From CAXTEJ01 sp964243295 (GTDB taxonomy: Bacteria; Actinomycetota; Actinomycetes; Actinomycetales; Angustibacteraceae), in assembly GCA_964243295.1 (NCBI GenBank), contig CAXTEJ010000016.1, positions 1 to 64,000 of the forward strand: a stretch of 64,000 bases of DNA, written 5' to 3'. Shown piece after piece: positions 53,280-63,613 of this stretch. The notes under the pieces are model-generated. The model searched no databases and was not told the origin of the DNA. It saw only the letters and a list, made by a program, of their open reading frames with translations. A program made the translations under genes and the position numbers. The stretch's first letter is position 1; each line of letters opens with the position of its first letter.

Positions 53280-54410
53280 CTACTCGAAGAGCACGTACTC
53301 CGGCTGCGGCTTGAGCGAGAGCACCTGCCGGGGTGTCATCAGCGGACCGTGCCGGGCGTCCTCGACGTAGAACAGCTTGAACCCCGTGTGCACGGACGCC
53401 GGCAGCTTGCGCACCAGCACCGACCACGTGGCCGTCTTGGCGCCGGGGCTGCCGATCCCGTCGACGCTCTTGATGACCGCGACGCCCGGACGGGCCTTGA
53501 TGCGGTCCTGTCCGGTGACGACCTTGGCCGCCACCTGGTGGAACACCATCGCCTTCTGCGGCAGCCGGTAGGTGCGCACCAGCCGGTCGAGGTAGGCGGC
53601 GACCGCGTCCAGCTCGGCGCCCGTCGTCCGGCCGTAGACGCGTCCGGGCACCTGCCCCGGCTCGACGGCCCACTCGGGGTCGAGCGCGAGGCCGACGTCC
53701 GGCTGCTTGAGCCACGGCTCGAGCTGCTTGGCGAGGGTGAGGAAGTCGTCGCGGCCCGGCTGCACGTCGAGCAGCAGCAGACCCTTGTGGCGGCGCGCGG
53801 CGGCCAGGTAGGTGTTGATCGTCTCGGCGCTGACCTGCCGGTTGTAGTCGCCGTCGCGACCGGGCACGGAGTCGACGATGACGGTGATCAGCTCGAAGAC
53901 CGGCAGCACCTTGCGGCCGCCGGCCCAGGCCTTGCCGCGCTGCTCGATCTCGCGGCCGCGCTGGTCGAGGTCACCCGTGCCCAGCCGCCCGAACGCCGAC
54001 GACCCCGGCGCCCCGCTGTAGCCGAACAGCCGGTACGCCGGGAACAGCTTCGTGCCGCCGCGCGGCAGCTGCTGGGGGGACGACGCCGCCGCGGGCGCAC
54101 CCGTCGAGGTCGCGGCGAGCTCGGACGCGGTCGTGGAGGCGGCGAGCTCGGACGGGGTCGTGGCGGAGGTGGTCTCGGACGGTGTCGTGGGGGTGACGCT
54201 CGGCGCCGACGCGGACGTCGAGGGCGCGGACGGGGGAGTCGAGGTCGGCGAGGTCGCCGACGCGGCGGCCGACGTCCGGGCGGGCTCGGGGTCGTCGCCC
54301 CCGCAGGCGGCCAGCAGGCTCGCGGCGGCGAGCAGCGCGGCTGTGGCGGGCAGAACGCGCCGGATCGGTCGGTGTCGCGTCGGTGTCGTCACCACCAGAC
54401 CGTGAGGCAT
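53280..54410 (-). CDS. Surface lipoprotein with Ser/Thr/Pro-rich stalk, unknown C-terminal domain
   Basis: 376 residues. The signal peptide ends in SLLAACGGDD, a lipobox with Cys at residue 36. Residues 40-115 are a low-complexity Thr/Ser/Ala/Pro stalk (repeats of TTPSE and ASELA type), as in wall-spanning lipoproteins. Residues 120-376 form a globular domain: LFPAYRLFGYSGAPGSSAFG, VLPVFELITVIVDSVPGRDG, HKGLLLLDVQPGRDDFLTLA, DVGLALDPEWAVEPGQVPGR and KAMVFHQVAAKVVTGQDRIK. The strand-helix rhythm with acidic strand ends (LDVQPGRDD, ALDPEWAV) suggests a TIM-barrel hydrolase-like fold. I recognise it as a conserved actinobacterial protein without known function. Confidence 0.8.
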   Translation of the reverse strand: MPHGLVVTTPTRHRPIRRVLPATAALLAAASLLAACGGDDPEPARTSAAASATSPTSTPPSAPSTSASAPSVTPTTPSETTSATTPSELAASTTASELAATSTGAPAAASSPQQLPRGGTKLFPAYRLFGYSGAPGSSAFGRLGTGDLDQRGREIEQRGKAWAGGRKVLPVFELITVIVDSVPGRDGDYNRQVSAETINTYLAAARRHKGLLLLDVQPGRDDFLTLAKQLEPWLKQPDVGLALDPEWAVEPGQVPGRVYGRTTGAELDAVAAYLDRLVRTYRLPQKAMVFHQVAAKVVTGQDRIKARPGVAVIKSVDGIGSPGAKTATWSVLVRKLPASVHTGFKLFYVEDARHGPLMTPRQVLSLKPQPEYVLFE

Positions 54411-54576
54411 GCGGGCCCTGCGGGCAAGTCCGGACGATCGAGCCGGGCGGTCAAGCCGGCCGCCCGCGCTGCCGATGTCAGGTCACGACTGGCACTCGCA
54501 CCCCCTTGTGTGCCAGCCCGGTGACCGGGCACGCTGCGCGCTCCCAGTCGCCTCGCCCGCAGCGAAGGAGCCGGAG

Positions 54577-55104
54577 ATGGACCAGCAGCGCGTCGAGATC
54601 GCCCCGTTCCACCGTGGCGGCGGGAGCCTGTCCGGCTTCGTCGTGTCGGGCCGGTGGCCCGACAGCACGCGCGAGTGGGCCCAGCTGCTCACCCTCGCCG
54701 TCCGGCTCGCCGCCGTGCCCGGCCTGGTGCGGACCACCTCGGTCTACCGCGCGACCGACGACCGCCCGCAGGACCCGCAGCCGGGCACCGTGGGCCTGAT
54801 CGTCCACGCGGGGCCGGTCATGGGCGACGGCGCGTGCGGCCCCGGCGGGCTCGCCGCGCTGGCGCCGTCCGCCCTCGTCCTGCTGCACCCGCCGGCGGAG
54901 TCGCGGCCCAGCACCCCCGAGGCGGCGGGCGCGGCGTCCGGCTGCGTGCTGCTGCCGGGACTGCCCCACCTCGGCATGGAGCACCGCGCCGCGTGGGTCG
55001 AGGCCGAGGCGGACGGCACGGTCACCATGCTGCGCAGCCAGGTCGGCGTGCGCCCGAGCGACGACCCCGACATCGCCGTCCTCGCGATGCTGCTGGCGGC
55101 CTGA
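54577..55104 (+). CDS. Hypothetical protein
   Basis: 175 residues, no signal peptide or clear membrane helix. The sequence alternates strands and helices (SLSGFVVSGRWPDSTREWAQ, LLTLAVRLAAVPGLVRTTSV, PGTVGLIVHAGPVMGDGACG, SALVLLHPPAESRPSTPEAA) and ends in DIAVLAMLLAA. I do not recognise a family. GAAGGAG lies 8 bases before the ATG, which decides this start over earlier in-frame ones. Its neighbours (lipoprotein, tRNA-Ser) give no functional hint. Confidence 0.7.
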   Translation: MDQQRVEIAPFHRGGGSLSGFVVSGRWPDSTREWAQLLTLAVRLAAVPGLVRTTSVYRATDDRPQDPQPGTVGLIVHAGPVMGDGACGPGGLAALAPSALVLLHPPAESRPSTPEAAGAASGCVLLPGLPHLGMEHRAAWVEAEADGTVTMLRSQVGVRPSDDPDIAVLAMLLAA

Positions 55105-55156
55105 GCGCGCGGCCTGGGCGCACGAACGCCCCTGCCGGACCGGCCGGCAGGGGCGA

Positions 55157-55246
55157 TGGCGGAGGCGGCGGGATTTGAACCCGCGAGAGGTTTTATCCTC
55201 AACCCGCTTAGCAGGCGGGCGCACTAGGCCACTATGCGACGCCTCC
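55157..55246 (-). tRNA. tRNA-Ser (anticodon GCT), CCA end encoded
   Basis: On the minus strand: acceptor GGAGGCG/CGCCTCC, D-arm with TAGTGGCCTA, anticodon loop CTGCTAA (GCT), a long variable arm (GGTTGAGGATAAAACCTCTC) typical of serine tRNA, T-loop GGTTCAAATCC, discriminator G followed by CCA in the genome. It reads AGC/AGT. Confidence 0.96.
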
Positions 55247-55382
55247 GCCGGGCAGCCTACCGACACCCGACCGGCCAGCCAAAGCGGGACGTGCGCCCAG
55301 CCGACCCGGGTCGCCGGTCGATCACGCCGCACGACCGCGCCACCCGTGGGCGCCGCCGCGCGAACCGATCTAGCGTCGTCTG

Positions 55383-55433
55383 GTCGCCGGCCCCCTGAAT
55401 GAGCCGCCCCGCTTGCAGGCGCGGGCCGGCGAC
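55383..55433. promoter_or_regulatory. Perfect 11-bp inverted repeat in the leader region of the LCP gene
   Basis: gtcgccggccc (55383-55393) and gggccggcgac (55423-55433) are exact inverted copies around 29 bases. A TAGCGT box lies at 55372-55377, so the stem would form at the very 5' end of a roughly 220-base leader. The rest of the 55247-55605 gap shows no gene. Confidence 0.5.
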
Positions 55434-55605
55434 GCCCAGCCACCTGGATGACCGGTGCGCAGGAGCCCGACACCCGCACCTTCACAGAGCCTGCACAGCG
55501 TCGTGCCAGGGCCGTCACCGCCTGGGCACCCTGTGCCTGCGCGGCGGTGGTCCAATGTGAGTGGCTGGCATCGCGCCCGCCGGCCGTCCTCGTCAAGGAG
55601 CGTGC

Positions 55606-57108
55606 ATGCACCAGTCCGGCGGAGCACCCCGGCACCGGTCGTCCGGCGCCTCGCGCTCGGCAGCCGGGGCCCGGCACGCCAGTGCCCGCGGCGACGGGTT
55701 CGGGCGGTTCCTGGGCGTGACGCTGCTGAGCCTGGTGCCCGGGGCAGGGCTGGTCGCGGCCGGACGACGGGTCGCCGGCTGGACGATCCTGGCGCTCAGC
55801 GTGGTCGCGCTCGGCGCGGTCGCCGCCTACCTGCTGGCCGGGGACGTCAAGGCCCGGGCGCTGGCTCTCGGCCTCCAGTCCTCGACCCTCGTCGCCGGCG
55901 CGGTGGCCATCGGCGTCGTCGCGGCGCTGTGGTGCCTCACCGTGCTGTGGACCGCGTGGGCCGCGCGGCCCGCGCTGCCGACGTCCGTGCAGCGGCTGGG
56001 TGGTGTGGCGCTCGTCGCCGCACTGATCGCCGCGATCGCCGCGCCGTCCAGCGTGGGGGTGCGCTACGCGCTCATCCAGAACGACCTGGTCGGGTCGCTG
56101 ACCACGTCGGGCGACGACACGACCGTGCTGCCCGGCGGAGCCGCCGTGTCCGCGCCGAAGGCCGGCGCCCGCGACCCGTGGGCCGGCACGCCACGCGTCA
56201 ACATCCTGCTGCTCGGCTCGGACGCCGGAGCCGACCGCACCGGCGTCCGCACCGACTCGATGATCGTCGCGAGCATCAACACCAGGACCGGCGACACCGT
56301 GCTGCTCGGCGTGCCCCGCAGCCTGCAGAACGCGCCGTTCTCACCGTCGAACCCGCTGCACGCGGTGTGGCCCAACGGTTTCAACTGCGGCTCGGTGTGC
56401 CTGATCAACGCGGTGTGGGAGCAGGCGGCCACCGTCCACCGCGACCTGTTCCCCGGCAACCCGAACCCGGGCCTGACCGCCACGCGCGACGCCATCAGCC
56501 AGGTTCTCGGCATCCCGATCGACACCTACACGATCATCGACCTCAAGGGCTTCCAGTCCCTCGTCGACGCCATGGGCGGGGTCGAGGTCGACGTGCCGCG
56601 GCGCATCCCGGTCGGCGGCGGCAAGAGCCAGTCGACCGGGCGGCAGCTGCCCATCTACGACTACATCGAGCCGGGCAAGCAGCGGCTCAACGGGTACAAG
56701 GCGCTCTGGTTCTCGCGCTCAAGGCAGGGCTCGGACGACTACGACCGCATGGGCCGCCAGCGCTGCATGGTGACCGCGCTGCTCGACCAGGCCAACCCGG
56801 TGAGGCTGCTCGCGAAGTACCCGGCGCTCGCGAAGGTCGCGAAGACCAACATCCAGACCGGGATCCGCAGCCAGGACCTCGGCGCGTGGGTGACCCTGGT
56901 GCAGCGGGTGCAGAAGGCCAGGATCCGGTCGCTGCCGCTGACCAACAAGGTCATCAGCACCGTTGACCCCGACTTCGACCAGATCCACGCACTGGTGCAG
57001 AAGGCGATCGACCCGCCGGCCGCGACGCCCAAGCCCACCCCCACGCCCGGCGCGACCTCGAAGCCAGCCACCACCGGCACCGCGCAGGAGTCGTCCGCGG
57101 TCTGCTGA
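55606..57108 (+). CDS. LytR-CpsA-Psr (LCP) family cell-wall ligase with four predicted N-terminal membrane segments
   Basis: 500 residues. Residues 30-145 hold four hydrophobic segments (FLGVTLLSLVPGAGLVAAG, WTILALSVVALGAVAAYLLA, LVAGAVAIGVVAALWCLTVL, VALVAALIAAIAA); classical LCP proteins have one. The LCP domain begins at about 200: RVNILLLGSDAGADRTGVRT then DSMIVASINTRTGDTVLLGV, LINAVWEQAATV, YTIIDLKGFQSLVDAMGGVE, and KALWFSRSRQGSDDYDRMGR. The Arg/Asp residues that bind the pyrophosphate lipid are present. Such enzymes attach teichoic-acid-like or arabinogalactan polymers to peptidoglycan. The C-terminal tail is Pro/Thr-rich. AAGGAG lies 5 bases before the ATG. Confidence 0.93.
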   Translation: MHQSGGAPRHRSSGASRSAAGARHASARGDGFGRFLGVTLLSLVPGAGLVAAGRRVAGWTILALSVVALGAVAAYLLAGDVKARALALGLQSSTLVAGAVAIGVVAALWCLTVLWTAWAARPALPTSVQRLGGVALVAALIAAIAAPSSVGVRYALIQNDLVGSLTTSGDDTTVLPGGAAVSAPKAGARDPWAGTPRVNILLLGSDAGADRTGVRTDSMIVASINTRTGDTVLLGVPRSLQNAPFSPSNPLHAVWPNGFNCGSVCLINAVWEQAATVHRDLFPGNPNPGLTATRDAISQVLGIPIDTYTIIDLKGFQSLVDAMGGVEVDVPRRIPVGGGKSQSTGRQLPIYDYIEPGKQRLNGYKALWFSRSRQGSDDYDRMGRQRCMVTALLDQANPVRLLAKYPALAKVAKTNIQTGIRSQDLGAWVTLVQRVQKARIRSLPLTNKVISTVDPDFDQIHALVQKAIDPPAATPKPTPTPGATSKPATTGTAQESSAVC

Positions 57109-57109
57109 G

Positions 57110-58765
<1,656 letters not shown>

Positions 58766-58884
58766 GGGCCGACTGTGCCAGAGCGCACGAGGCGTGACGA
58801 GGGTTTCTCCGGCGCATGACGATCACGTTTCGCAGCAACCACCGGTCCGCCACCGCCCGGTGGACCGGATGGGAGCATGGGCCC

Positions 58885-60807
58885 ATGCCACCCCGCCTCC
58901 GCAGCCGCTGGCTCATGGCTCTGGTCGCCGTCGTCGTCGTCGCTGCGCTCGCCGTGGGCGGGGTGTCGCTGCGCCGCTGGCAGGTCGACCAGGCCGCCGC
59001 CCGCAGCGACCGCTCGGCCCGTGCCGCGGCCACCGAGCTGGCCCAGGCGTGGCAGGCCGACCGGCTCACCGTCGTGCCGTACGCCGGGGCGACGGGCGTG
59101 GAGGTCGCCGCCGCGTACGCCGCGCTCGTGAAGGGGCTCGCCGGCGCTCGACCAGCGGTGCGGGTGGCCTCGGTGACCCGCACCGGGACGCTGGCGGATG
59201 CCGTCCTCGCGGTGAGCTGGACGCTGCCCGGCGGCGGCACCTGGGCCTACCAGCGGCCGGTGCGCCTGACCGAGCGCCGCAGCACCTGGTCGGTGCAGGC
59301 CAGCAGCCCGCAGGCCGGGCAGAGCCTGTTCGCGCCCGTGGCCGCGACCTCGCGGCTGCGTCTCGACCGTGCCGCCCCCGACCGCGGCGACGTCCTGGCG
59401 GCCGACGGCACCCCCATCGTCACCGAGCGGCCGGTCGTCGACGTCGGCGTGCAGCCGTCGCGCATGAAGGGCTCCGCCAGCGCGCTCGCCGGTCAGCTGT
59501 CGGCCCTGCTCGACGTCGACCGCGTCGCGCTCACCGCCAAGATCACCAGCGCTGGGCCTGACGCCTTCGTCGACGTGATCACGTTGCGGCGCAACGCCTA
59601 CGAGCCGCTGCGCGCCCGCCTGCGGCCGCTGCCAGGGGTCGTGTTCCGCGAGCGCGACCAGGCCATCGCGCCGACCCCCGAGTTCGCCCGCGCGCTGCTC
59701 GGCTCGGTCGGGCCCGTGACCGGCGACATCGTCTCCGAGGCTGGGGGCCGCTACACCCCGGGCGACCTCGCCGGGATCTCGGGGCTGCAGCGCCGCTACG
59801 ACGAGCGGCTCGGCGGGCTGTCGGGGACGTCGGTGGTCGAGGCCACCGCCGATGGCGCGACCAAGGTGCTGACGACGAGGCCGGGCACGCCCGGCAAGCC
59901 CATCACGGTGTCGCTCGAGGCGAAGGTGCAGCAGGCGGCCGACGCAGCCCTCGCCGGCATCGACGGCGAGGCGGCCCTGGTTGCCGTCGACGTGCCGACA
60001 GGGCGGGTGCTCGCCGTCGCCAACAACCCGGCGTCCGGGCTGAACCGCGCGATGGTCGGCCAGTACCCGCCGGGGTCGACGTTCAAGGTGGTCAGCAGCT
60101 ACGCGCTGCTGGGCGACGGGCTGCGCGACACCGACCCGGTGCCGTGCCCGCCGACCGCGACGGTCGAGGGCCGGGCGTTCAAGAACTACGAGAGCGAGGA
60201 GTTCGGGACGGTCCCGTTCCGCACCGACTTCGCGCAGTCGTGCAACACCGCCTTCGTCGGGCTCTCGTCGCGGCTGTCGGACGACGACCTCACCACCGCC
60301 GCACGGGCGCTGGGCATCGGCCAGACGTGGTCGCTCGGCGCCCCGGCGTACGCGGGCGACGTGCCCACGACGACCTCGGCGGTCGACAAGGCGGCGGCCA
60401 CCTTCGGCCAGGGCCGGGTGCTGGTGTCGCCGCTCGCCGTCACGGTGGCCACCGCCTCGGTCGCCCGCGGCAGCTACCTCCCGCCGTCGCTGGTGCTCGA
60501 CCCCGCCCCTGCCCCACCCGCCGCCGCGGTGCCGCTCGGCGCGCAGGTCGGGACGCTGCGCTCGCTCATGCGCCAGGTGGTGCTCACCGGCACCGGGCAG
60601 TCGCTGAAGGGCGTTCCGGGCGGCCCGGTGAGCGCGAAGACCGGCACCGCGGAGTTCGGCACCGCGTCCCCGCCGCAGACGCACGCCTGGATCACCGGCT
60701 GGCAGGGCGACCTCGCCTTCACCGTTTTCGTCGGCACCGGCAAGAGCGGCGGCACCGTCGCCGGCCCCGTCGCCGCCCGCTTCCTCACGGCGGTCAACGC
60801 CCCCTGA
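58885..60807 (+). CDS. Class B penicillin-binding protein (D,D-transpeptidase) with NTF2-like MecA_N domain
   Basis: 640 residues. One membrane anchor (WLMALVAVVVVAALAVGGVS), then an NTF2-like N-terminal domain at about 30-150 (AATELAQAWQADRLTVVPYA, TWAYQRPVRLTERRSTWSVQ). The PBP dimer domain follows (DRAAPDRGDVLAADGTPIVT), then the transpeptidase: nucleophile YPPGSTFKVVSSYALL (SxxK at about 398), SCNTAF (SxN at about 452) and SAKTGTAEFG (KTG at about 584). All three active-site motifs are intact. It crosslinks peptidoglycan and would be a beta-lactam target. It resembles PBP2a/MecA-type low-affinity relatives in domain order, which does not by itself mean resistance. The ATG follows GGGAGC at about 9 bases. 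Confidence 0.95.
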   Translation: MPPRLRSRWLMALVAVVVVAALAVGGVSLRRWQVDQAAARSDRSARAAATELAQAWQADRLTVVPYAGATGVEVAAAYAALVKGLAGARPAVRVASVTRTGTLADAVLAVSWTLPGGGTWAYQRPVRLTERRSTWSVQASSPQAGQSLFAPVAATSRLRLDRAAPDRGDVLAADGTPIVTERPVVDVGVQPSRMKGSASALAGQLSALLDVDRVALTAKITSAGPDAFVDVITLRRNAYEPLRARLRPLPGVVFRERDQAIAPTPEFARALLGSVGPVTGDIVSEAGGRYTPGDLAGISGLQRRYDERLGGLSGTSVVEATADGATKVLTTRPGTPGKPITVSLEAKVQQAADAALAGIDGEAALVAVDVPTGRVLAVANNPASGLNRAMVGQYPPGSTFKVVSSYALLGDGLRDTDPVPCPPTATVEGRAFKNYESEEFGTVPFRTDFAQSCNTAFVGLSSRLSDDDLTTAARALGIGQTWSLGAPAYAGDVPTTTSAVDKAAATFGQGRVLVSPLAVTVATASVARGSYLPPSLVLDPAPAPPAAAVPLGAQVGTLRSLMRQVVLTGTGQSLKGVPGGPVSAKTGTAEFGTASPPQTHAWITGWQGDLAFTVFVGTGKSGGTVAGPVAARFLTAVNAP

Positions 60808-60818
60808 CCCACCCCGCC

Positions 60819-60949
60819 GTGATCAGGCAATCGCGGCCCACTCGCGACTCGGCCCGGCCGACCGCCCCCGATCCGCCGTGATCAGGCAATCCCAGCCCGG
60901 CTGCGACCCGGGCCGACTCCTCCACCCCCGTGATCATGCGATCCCGGCC
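60819..60949. repeat. Three inverted-orientation copies of the intergenic repeat
   Basis: Copies at 60819-60838, 60878-60897 and 60930-60949 read gtgatcaKgcRatcccggcc, the reverse complement of the core at 498-648, with two to three changes. They start 12 bases beyond the PBP stop. Spacing is 59 and 52 bases. Confidence 0.8.
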
Positions 60950-61110
60950 CGGCCACCCTTGCTCGACGAGCCGCTGCGGGCGAGCCGCGCACCGGGCCGC
61001 AGTCAGTAACGCGCGTCGTCCAGGGTTGCTCATGCCGAACCGCGGCTCGCGGCCTTCGCGGAAGGCGCACGGGCCGGAGTCGTGAACACGAGCGGCGGTG
61101 AGCGGGTGCG

Positions 61111-61202
61111 GGCCGGGATTGCATGATCACGACGGGTGTGGCGGCGGTCCGGGATTGCATGATCGCGACGGGTGTGGCGGCGGTCCGGGATTGCATGATC
61201 AC
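61111..61202. repeat. Three forward copies of the intergenic repeat, period about 36
   Basis: Copies of gggattgcatgatcRcga occur at 61111-61130, 61148-61166 and 61184-61202, with linkers gacgggtgtggcggcggtc. They face the three copies at 60819-60949 across about 160 bases, so the block as a whole is an inverted array. No gene is seen in 60808-61305. Confidence 0.82.
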
Positions 61203-61254
61203 GGCGACTGGGGCGATCGTCAGGCCACGCCCGCTGGCCCCGCCGCGAGCTCGC

Positions 61255-61322
61255 GCGCCGCGGGGCCGTCAGGCGCCGCGGGGCCGTCAGGCGCCGCGGG
61301 GGCCGTCAAGCGCCGCGGGGGG
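61255..61322. repeat. 18-base tandem repeat at the 3' end of the marR gene
   Basis: gcgccgcggggccgtcag is repeated at 61255-61272 and 61273-61290, with a 19-base variant at 61291-61309 and a partial fourth unit. The stop codon of the MarR gene (61306-61308) lies in this array, and each unit carries a tca (stop on the minus strand). Confidence 0.8.
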
Positions 61323-61770
61323 TCTCGACGTCGACCATCGCGTCGGCGTCCTGGCGCATCGCGAGCTTGAGCCCGGCGAGGCCAGCGGCGAGGTCGTGCA
61401 GGCTCTCGTCGTCGATCTCGGCGAGCACCGGCACGATGCCCGCGATCGCGGTCGCGCGCTGCTGCTGCAGCACCGCGCAGCCCTCGGGGCTGATGCGGAT
61501 CACCGAGACGCGCGCGTCGCGGAGCCCGCTCGTGCGGACCACCCAGCCGCGTTCGGCCAGGCGCCGGACCAGCGCCGTAGCCGTCGGCTGCGAGACGTTC
61601 TCTGCGGCGGCAAGCTCGCTGACGCTCAGTGGCCCGCGCTCGTCGAGCTGGGCGAGGGTGCGCCACAGGGCCGCCGGCACCTGCGGGCAGGCGTGGCGTG
61701 CCGCCATGCGCGTGAACCGGGCACTGGTGACCAACAGCTCGACCGCGAGCTGGTGCAGGTCAGGTCTCAA
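61306..61770 (-). CDS. MarR family transcriptional regulator, TTG start
   Basis: 154 residues. The winged helix is LAQLDERGPLSVSELAAAEN then VSQPTATALVRRLAERGWVV (recognition helix at about 62-72) and RTSGLRDARVSVIRISPEG (wing). N- and C-terminal helices form the dimer interface. It starts with TTG, preceded by GGAAG; the next in-frame ATG would remove the first helix. It has no obvious divergent partner: the GAF-ANTAR gene starts 241 bases away on the other strand, and no paired palindromes were found between them. Confidence 0.88.
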   Translation of the reverse strand: MRPDLHQLAVELLVTSARFTRMAARHACPQVPAALWRTLAQLDERGPLSVSELAAAENVSQPTATALVRRLAERGWVVRTSGLRDARVSVIRISPEGCAVLQQQRATAIAGIVPVLAEIDDESLHDLAAGLAGLKLAMRQDADAMVDVETPRGA

Positions 61771-62011
61771 CGTCTTCCGCCTTCCGTGCGCCCCGCGAGG
61801 CCGCGGACCGTCGAGCTGTTCAACGAGGTGGCTGGCCGCGAGGTTCCGAACCGCGCCAGCGACGAGGCGAGCGGTGGTGGTACGTCACGGCTCTGCTTCA
61901 TACTCGAGATTCCCCGCGGACGCTCTCCGCGCAGCCACGGTTCACCACTGGAGCCGTCCTCGGCGCACGTCGTCCGCTCGACAGCCTCGCTCTCCAGACA
62001 GGACCTCTCCC

Positions 62012-62752
62012 GTGGCTGAGCCCACCGACTCCGTGCTGAGATCTGCGCTGGCCGAGCTCGACTCGATCGTCCTCCACGCCCATGACATTTCGGTCACGCT
62101 CGGGGAAGTCGCCGCGGTGGCCGCCGACACGATCCCCGGTGTCGAAGCGGTCTCCATCACCCTCGCTGACCGCGGCGTCCTGCGCACCGCGGCATCCACC
62201 GGCGCGCTCGCCCGGCACCTGGACGAGCGACAGTACGAGCTGGGCCACGGTCCCTGCCTGGAGTCGATCCAGCGCGGGCACGTCACGCTCATGCCGGACG
62301 CCGGCGCCGAGCCCCGCTGGCCGGCGTACCTCAGTCTCGCCCGCGAACGGGGCCTCGGCAGCCAGCTGTGCGTACCGCTGCGGCTGAGCTCGAGCGCCCT
62401 GACCGACGAACGCGCGCGCGGCGCCCTCAACGGCTACTCCACCCGCCCGGGTGCGCTCTCTCGCGCCGTTGAGGTCGCGGAGGTCTTCGCCCGTTACGCG
62501 GCGGTGTGCCTGCACAGCGCACAGCGCCCGCAGGCCCGCGCCGACGTCACGCGCGACCTGCTGGCGGCGCTGTCGACCACCGCCGTGGTCGCGCAGGCGA
62601 AGGGCATCCTGATGGCGGTCTACGGCGGGTCACCGGAGCAGGCTTCCGAACGGCTCGAGCAGGAGGCCGCACGTCGTCGGGCGGGCATCCACCAGGTCGC
62701 GCAGCAGATCGTCGACACCCGCGGCAACCCTGACGGCCTGACCCTCCCCTGA
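62012..62752 (+). CDS. GAF-ANTAR transcription antiterminator
   Basis: 246 residues. GAF sensor at about 20-170 (GVEAVSITLADRGVLRTAAS, YELGHGPCLESIQRGHVTLM, LGSQLCVPLRL). ANTAR RNA-binding domain at the end: AALSTTAVVAQAKGILMAVY (the AxGxL core), GGSPEQASERLEQEAARRRA, GIHQVAQQIVDT. Such proteins bind paired hexaloop hairpins in mRNA leaders and prevent termination. The GTG start has agga 8 bases upstream. It is the common actinobacterial GAF-ANTAR layout, usually present in many copies per genome. No hexaloop pair was noticed in its own leader. Confidence 0.92.
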   Translation: MAEPTDSVLRSALAELDSIVLHAHDISVTLGEVAAVAADTIPGVEAVSITLADRGVLRTAASTGALARHLDERQYELGHGPCLESIQRGHVTLMPDAGAEPRWPAYLSLARERGLGSQLCVPLRLSSSALTDERARGALNGYSTRPGALSRAVEVAEVFARYAAVCLHSAQRPQARADVTRDLLAALSTTAVVAQAKGILMAVYGGSPEQASERLEQEAARRRAGIHQVAQQIVDTRGNPDGLTLP

Positions 62753-62764
62753 CGAGCCTGGCCC

Positions 62765-63613
62765 TCACGGGGCCGGCTCGAGGTAGCGCGTCCACAGGTG
62801 CATCAGGGCCGTGCTCCGGTACGGCGACCAGCCGGCCGCCCGCGTGGCCGCGGCTCGCGGTGAGCCGTCGGCGCCGTGAGCCTCGAGCACCCGGCGCACC
62901 GCGAGGTCGGAGGCGAGGAAGACGTCAGGATCGGCGCGGCAGCGCAGCCGGGCGTAGTCGGCGGTCCACGGGCCGACTCCCGGCAGCGCGAGCAGGTCGT
63001 CGTGGTCGGGCAGCCCGCCGCGATCTGCCACAGCGCGGGCGCACGCGACCACCGTCCGGGCGCGCGCCCGCGTGAGCGGCAGCGCGAGTGGGTCGGCCGC
63101 GGCGAGCGCGCCCATCGAGGGGAAGAGCCGGTTGACGCCCGCCACCGGATGCGGCAGCAGCTCGCCCAGCGCTGCCGCCACCCGCCCGAGCACCGCCCGC
63201 GCGCCGGCGAGCGAGACCTGCTGGCCGACCACCGTCCGCACCAGCGTCTCGCCGTCGTCCAGGCTGCCGGGGCAGCGCAACCCCGGGCGGCGCGCCACGT
63301 CGAGCAGGGGGTCGGCGCCGAGGGCGTGCTCGGCGGCTGACGGGTCTGCGTCGAGCGCGAGCAGCGGCCGGAGCCGGTGGGCGAGCGCCGGAGCCAATGG
63401 CACCGCAGTCTCGGCGTGCACCGTCACCGCGACGCCTCCGGGCATCGCCGTCATGGTCACGACGCGCGGGGAGCGCCCGCCACCAGCCGTCACGCTGCGC
63501 GCGTAGGTGGTGCCGTCCCACGACTCGACGCCAGGCACCGCGTGGGCCCCGAGGAAGGCGAGCAGCCGGGTGCCGTCGTACGGGCCGAGAGCGGTGAGCA
63601 GCGTGGTGGTCAC
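62765..63613 (-). CDS. AlkA-type DNA-3-methyladenine glycosylase (HhH-GPD)
   Basis: 282 residues. It resembles the C-terminal part of AlkA/Ada-AlkA proteins: AlkA_N-like start (TLLTALGPYDGTRLLAFLGA), GLRCPGSLDDGETLVRTVVG then QQVSLAGARAVLGRVAAALG, the helix-hairpin-helix LLALPGVGPWTADYARLRCR, and the catalytic Asp in DPDVFLASDLAVRRVLEAHG. It excises alkylated bases. GTG start with AGGGTGG a few bases upstream; the earlier open frame is Arg/Pro-rich and unlikely to be translated. It converges with the GAF-ANTAR gene 12 bases beyond that stop. Confidence 0.92.
   Translation of the reverse strand: MTTTLLTALGPYDGTRLLAFLGAHAVPGVESWDGTTYARSVTAGGGRSPRVVTMTAMPGGVAVTVHAETAVPLAPALAHRLRPLLALDADPSAAEHALGADPLLDVARRPGLRCPGSLDDGETLVRTVVGQQVSLAGARAVLGRVAAALGELLPHPVAGVNRLFPSMGALAAADPLALPLTRARARTVVACARAVADRGGLPDHDDLLALPGVGPWTADYARLRCRADPDVFLASDLAVRRVLEAHGADGSPRAAATRAAGWSPYRSTALMHLWTRYLEPAP

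Noticed and set aside
59247..60684. Minus-strand frames opposite the penicillin-binding protein
   Set aside because: They have no domain, and the plus-strand frame carries all transpeptidase motifs.
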